Part shown: in pieces, positions 62,061 to 64,000 of the stretch
Layout of the letters: each line of letters begins with the position of its first letter
Position numbering within the stretch: the stretch's first letter is position 1
Assembly: GCF_017876115.1 (NCBI RefSeq)
Contig: NZ_JAGINO010000006.1
Location: forward strand, 62,001 to 126,000
DNA: 64,000 nucleotides
Direction of reading: 5' to 3'
Origin: Azospirillum picis
GTDB lineage: Bacteria > Pseudomonadota > Alphaproteobacteria > Azospirillales > Azospirillaceae
Program-made: the position numbers and the translations under genes
Notes under the pieces: model-generated
What the model was told of the DNA's origin: nothing
What the model saw: only the letters and a program-made list of their open reading frames with translations
Database searches by the model: none

Positions 62061-63104
62061 ATGAAGACCGCCGATTTCGACTTCGACCTGCCGCCGGACC
62101 GGATCGCCGAGCATCCCGTCCGGCCGCGTGACGCCGCCCGCCTGCTCGAGGTGGACGCGCAACTGCGCGACCTGATCGTCCGCGATCTGCCCGCGCTGCT
62201 GCAGCCGGGCGACCTGATGGTCGTCAACGACACCCGCGTCATTCCCGCGAGGCTCGACGGCCGGCGCGGCGAAGTGGCCGTCGAGATCACGCTGCACAAG
62301 CGGCTCGGCGAGCGCGAATGGGCGACCTTCTCCAAGCCCGGCAAGCGGCTGAAGCCCGGCGACATCATCCTCATCGCCACCGATCCGGCGGAGGGCGATT
62401 TCAGCGCCGAGGTGATCGCCAAGGACGGCATGGAGGTGCGGCTGCGCTTCTCCGCTGGCGGTGCCGCGCTGATGGAGGCGCTCCACCGCCACGGCCGCAT
62501 GCCGCTGCCGCCCTACATCCGCCGCAAGGCGGATGCGGGCGACGACGCCGACTACCAGACGGTCTTCGCCGCGCGCGAGGGGGCGGTCGCCGCCCCCACC
62601 GCCGGCCTGCACTTCACGCCCGAGCTGCTGGCGGCTCTGGATGCGCGGGGCGTGCGGCGCGTTCCGGTGACGCTGCATGTCGGCGCCGGCACCTTCCTGC
62701 CGGTCAAGGTGGACGACATCGCCGACCACAAGATGCACAGCGAGTGGGGCGAGATCTCCCCCGAGGCCGCCGCGGCGGTGAACGAGACGCGCGCGGCCGG
62801 CGGCCGCATCGTCTCGGTCGGCACGACCGCGCTGCGCATCCTGGAAACCGCCGGGCGCGAGGACGGGACCCTGGCCCCGTTCAGCGGCGACACCGACATC
62901 TTCATCACCCCCGGCTACCGCTTCCGCATCGTCGACCTGCTGTGGACCAATTTCCACCTGCCGAAATCGACCTTGTTCATGCTGGTCTGCGCCTTCGCCG
63001 GCGTCGAGCGCATGCGGGCGGCCTATGCCCACGCCATCGACGGCAACTACCGCTTCTTCAGCTACGGCGACGCCTCGCTGCTCCACAGGACGGACCCATC
63101 ATGA
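62061..63104 (+). CDS. queA: S-adenosylmethionine:tRNA ribosyltransferase-isomerase
   Basis: The 347-aa enzyme transfers the ribosyl of SAM to preQ1-modified tRNA to form epoxyqueuosine. Family features: [59 protein letters not shown] and [18 protein letters not shown]. It overlaps tgt by 4 nt (ATGA), so the pair is an operon of the queuosine pathway. Length is standard. Confidence 0.95.
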   Translation: MKTADFDFDLPPDRIAEHPVRPRDAARLLEVDAQLRDLIVRDLPALLQPGDLMVVNDTRVIPARLDGRRGEVAVEITLHKRLGEREWATFSKPGKRLKPGDIILIATDPAEGDFSAEVIAKDGMEVRLRFSAGGAALMEALHRHGRMPLPPYIRRKADAGDDADYQTVFAAREGAVAAPTAGLHFTPELLAALDARGVRRVPVTLHVGAGTFLPVKVDDIADHKMHSEWGEISPEAAAAVNETRAAGGRIVSVGTTALRILETAGREDGTLAPFSGDTDIFITPGYRFRIVDLLWTNFHLPKSTLFMLVCAFAGVERMRAAYAHAIDGNYRFFSYGDASLLHRTDPS

Positions 63105-64000
63105 CCGGCATCGGCTTTGACCTTCTGGCGACCGACGGGCGGGCGCGGCGCGGCCGCGTCACCACCGCCCACGGCACCATCGAGACGCCGGCCTTCATGC
63201 CGGTCGGCACCGCGGCGACGGTGAAGGCGATGACCACCGACGCTGTGGCCTCCACCGGGGCGGAAATCCTGCTCGGCAACACCTACCACCTGATGCTGCG
63301 CCCGACGGCGGAGCGTGTGGCGCAATTGGGCGGGCTGCACCGCTTCATGAACTGGAACAAGCCGATCCTGACCGACAGCGGCGGCTTCCAGGTGATGAGC
63401 CTGTCCGACCTGCGCACCATGTCGGAGGAGGGCGTCACCTTCAAATCGCACCTGGACGGCAGCCGCCACCACCTGACGCCGGAGCGCTCGATCCAGATCC
63501 AGCACATGCTGGACAGCAACATCACCATGTGCCTGGACGAGTGCACCCCCTTCCCGGCGACCGAGGCCCAGGCCGAATCCTCCATGCGCCTGTCGATGCG
63601 CTGGGCGCGGCGCAGCAAGGATGCCTTCGTCGAACGGCCGGGCTACGGCCTGTTCGGCATCGTCCAGGGCAGCGTCTACCCGGACCAGCGGGCGGAGAGC
63701 GTCGCCGCCCTGACCGACATCGGCTTCGACGGCTACGCCATCGGCGGGCTGGCGGTCGGCGAGGGGCAGGAGACGATGTTCCGGGTGCTGGACTTCACCG
63801 AGCCGCTGATGGTCAAGGACCGGCCGCGCTATTTGATGGGCGTCGGCCGGCCGAGCGACCTGATCGGTGCGGTGCGGCGCGGGGTGGACATGTTCGACTG
63901 CGTGATGCCGACCCGGTCGGGCCGGACGGGGCAGGCCTTCGTCCGCAGCGGCACCATCAACATCCGCAACGCCCGCCATGCCCATGACGAGCGCCCGCTC
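63101..64000 (+). CDS. tgt: tRNA-guanine transglycosylase (partial, 3' end missing)
   Basis: The first 300 residues of Tgt, which swaps preQ1 for guanine at position 34 of Asn, Asp, His and Tyr tRNAs, are in the window. Seen: [16 protein letters not shown], catalytic Asp92 in [39 protein letters not shown] and the nucleophile Asp near 266 in [11 protein letters not shown]. The zinc-binding cysteines and the last part lie beyond the right edge. The ATG at 63101 overlaps the queA stop. Confidence 0.95.
   Translation, partial: MTGIGFDLLATDGRARRGRVTTAHGTIETPAFMPVGTAATVKAMTTDAVASTGAEILLGNTYHLMLRPTAERVAQLGGLHRFMNWNKPILTDSGGFQVMSLSDLRTMSEEGVTFKSHLDGSRHHLTPERSIQIQHMLDSNITMCLDECTPFPATEAQAESSMRLSMRWARRSKDAFVERPGYGLFGIVQGSVYPDQRAESVAALTDIGFDGYAIGGLAVGEGQETMFRVLDFTEPLMVKDRPRYLMGVGRPSDLIGAVRRGVDMFDCVMPTRSGRTGQAFVRSGTINIRNARHAHDERPL

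Overview
The window is a contiguous stretch of a high-GC (about 70% by eye) alphaproteobacterial chromosome. An NDUFA12-type complex I subunit, an MlaD - DUF2155 neighbourhood, an alphaproteobacterial-type ABC1 kinase, a CtrA-type TTAA-N7-TTAA motif and a very long FtsZ linker all fit Rhodospirillales. The overall style suggests Azospirillum or a close relative, but this is inference and no species can be named from the sequence alone. Nearly all of the window is housekeeping DNA. There is no prophage, insertion sequence, CRISPR array or obvious genomic island.

1-9.3 kb: the end of ychF with tandem hairpins, a Pho-box-preceded Na/phosphate symporter with a PhoU-like tail, a c-di-GMP phosphodiesterase behind a CtrA-type box, a Nudix hydrolase, a LysR regulator with a linked MFS transporter, the complex I accessory subunit, mlaD, a small lipoprotein, a DUF2155 protein and an alpha/beta hydrolase. 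9.4-14.7 kb: a sulfur / iron-sulfur block (cysE, iscR, a cysteine desulfurase, an HscB-like protein, 2Fe-2S ferredoxin, mnmA). It lacks iscU, iscA and hscA, and its HscB has lost the HPD motif. 14.8-29.3 kb: an elongator tRNA-Met with promoter and terminator, a REC-GGDEF cyclase, an AcoR-like sigma-54 activator convergent with a fused 5-oxoprolinase/hydantoinase, a GNAT acetyltransferase, a DjlA-like J protein, an unknown duplicated-module membrane protein, uup, an EamA exporter, amiD and the RNase P RNA gene.

29.3-51.2 kb: a complete dcw (division and cell wall) cluster in one direction: mraZ, rsmH, ftsL, ftsI, murE, murF, mraY, murD, ftsW, murG, a small unknown ORF, murC, murB, ddl, ftsQ, ftsA, ftsZ, then a terminator and lpxC. 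Most junctions are 4-nt ATGA overlaps, so translational coupling is likely. The roughly 700-bp leader between rnpB and mraZ has no gene but carries arrays of CCCA pentamers at exact 10-nt spacing (MraZ-box-like) and several DnaA-box-like sequences, including a perfect inverted pair.

51.2-64 kb: a bacteriohemerythrin, ligA, an unknown protein, guaB, rlmE, a Ppx/GppA phosphatase, a branched-chain-amino-acid-type binding protein, a gene-poor 550-bp gap with a minus-strand terminator and tiny overlapping ORFs, an ABC1-family kinase, and the queuosine pair queA - tgt (tgt runs off the end). The most unusual items are the mraZ leader, the stripped isc cluster with a degenerate HscB, the CtrA-type box before the EAL gene, the unknown two-module membrane protein, the small ORF inside the dcw cluster and the orphan terminated unit near 60.2-60.5 kb.
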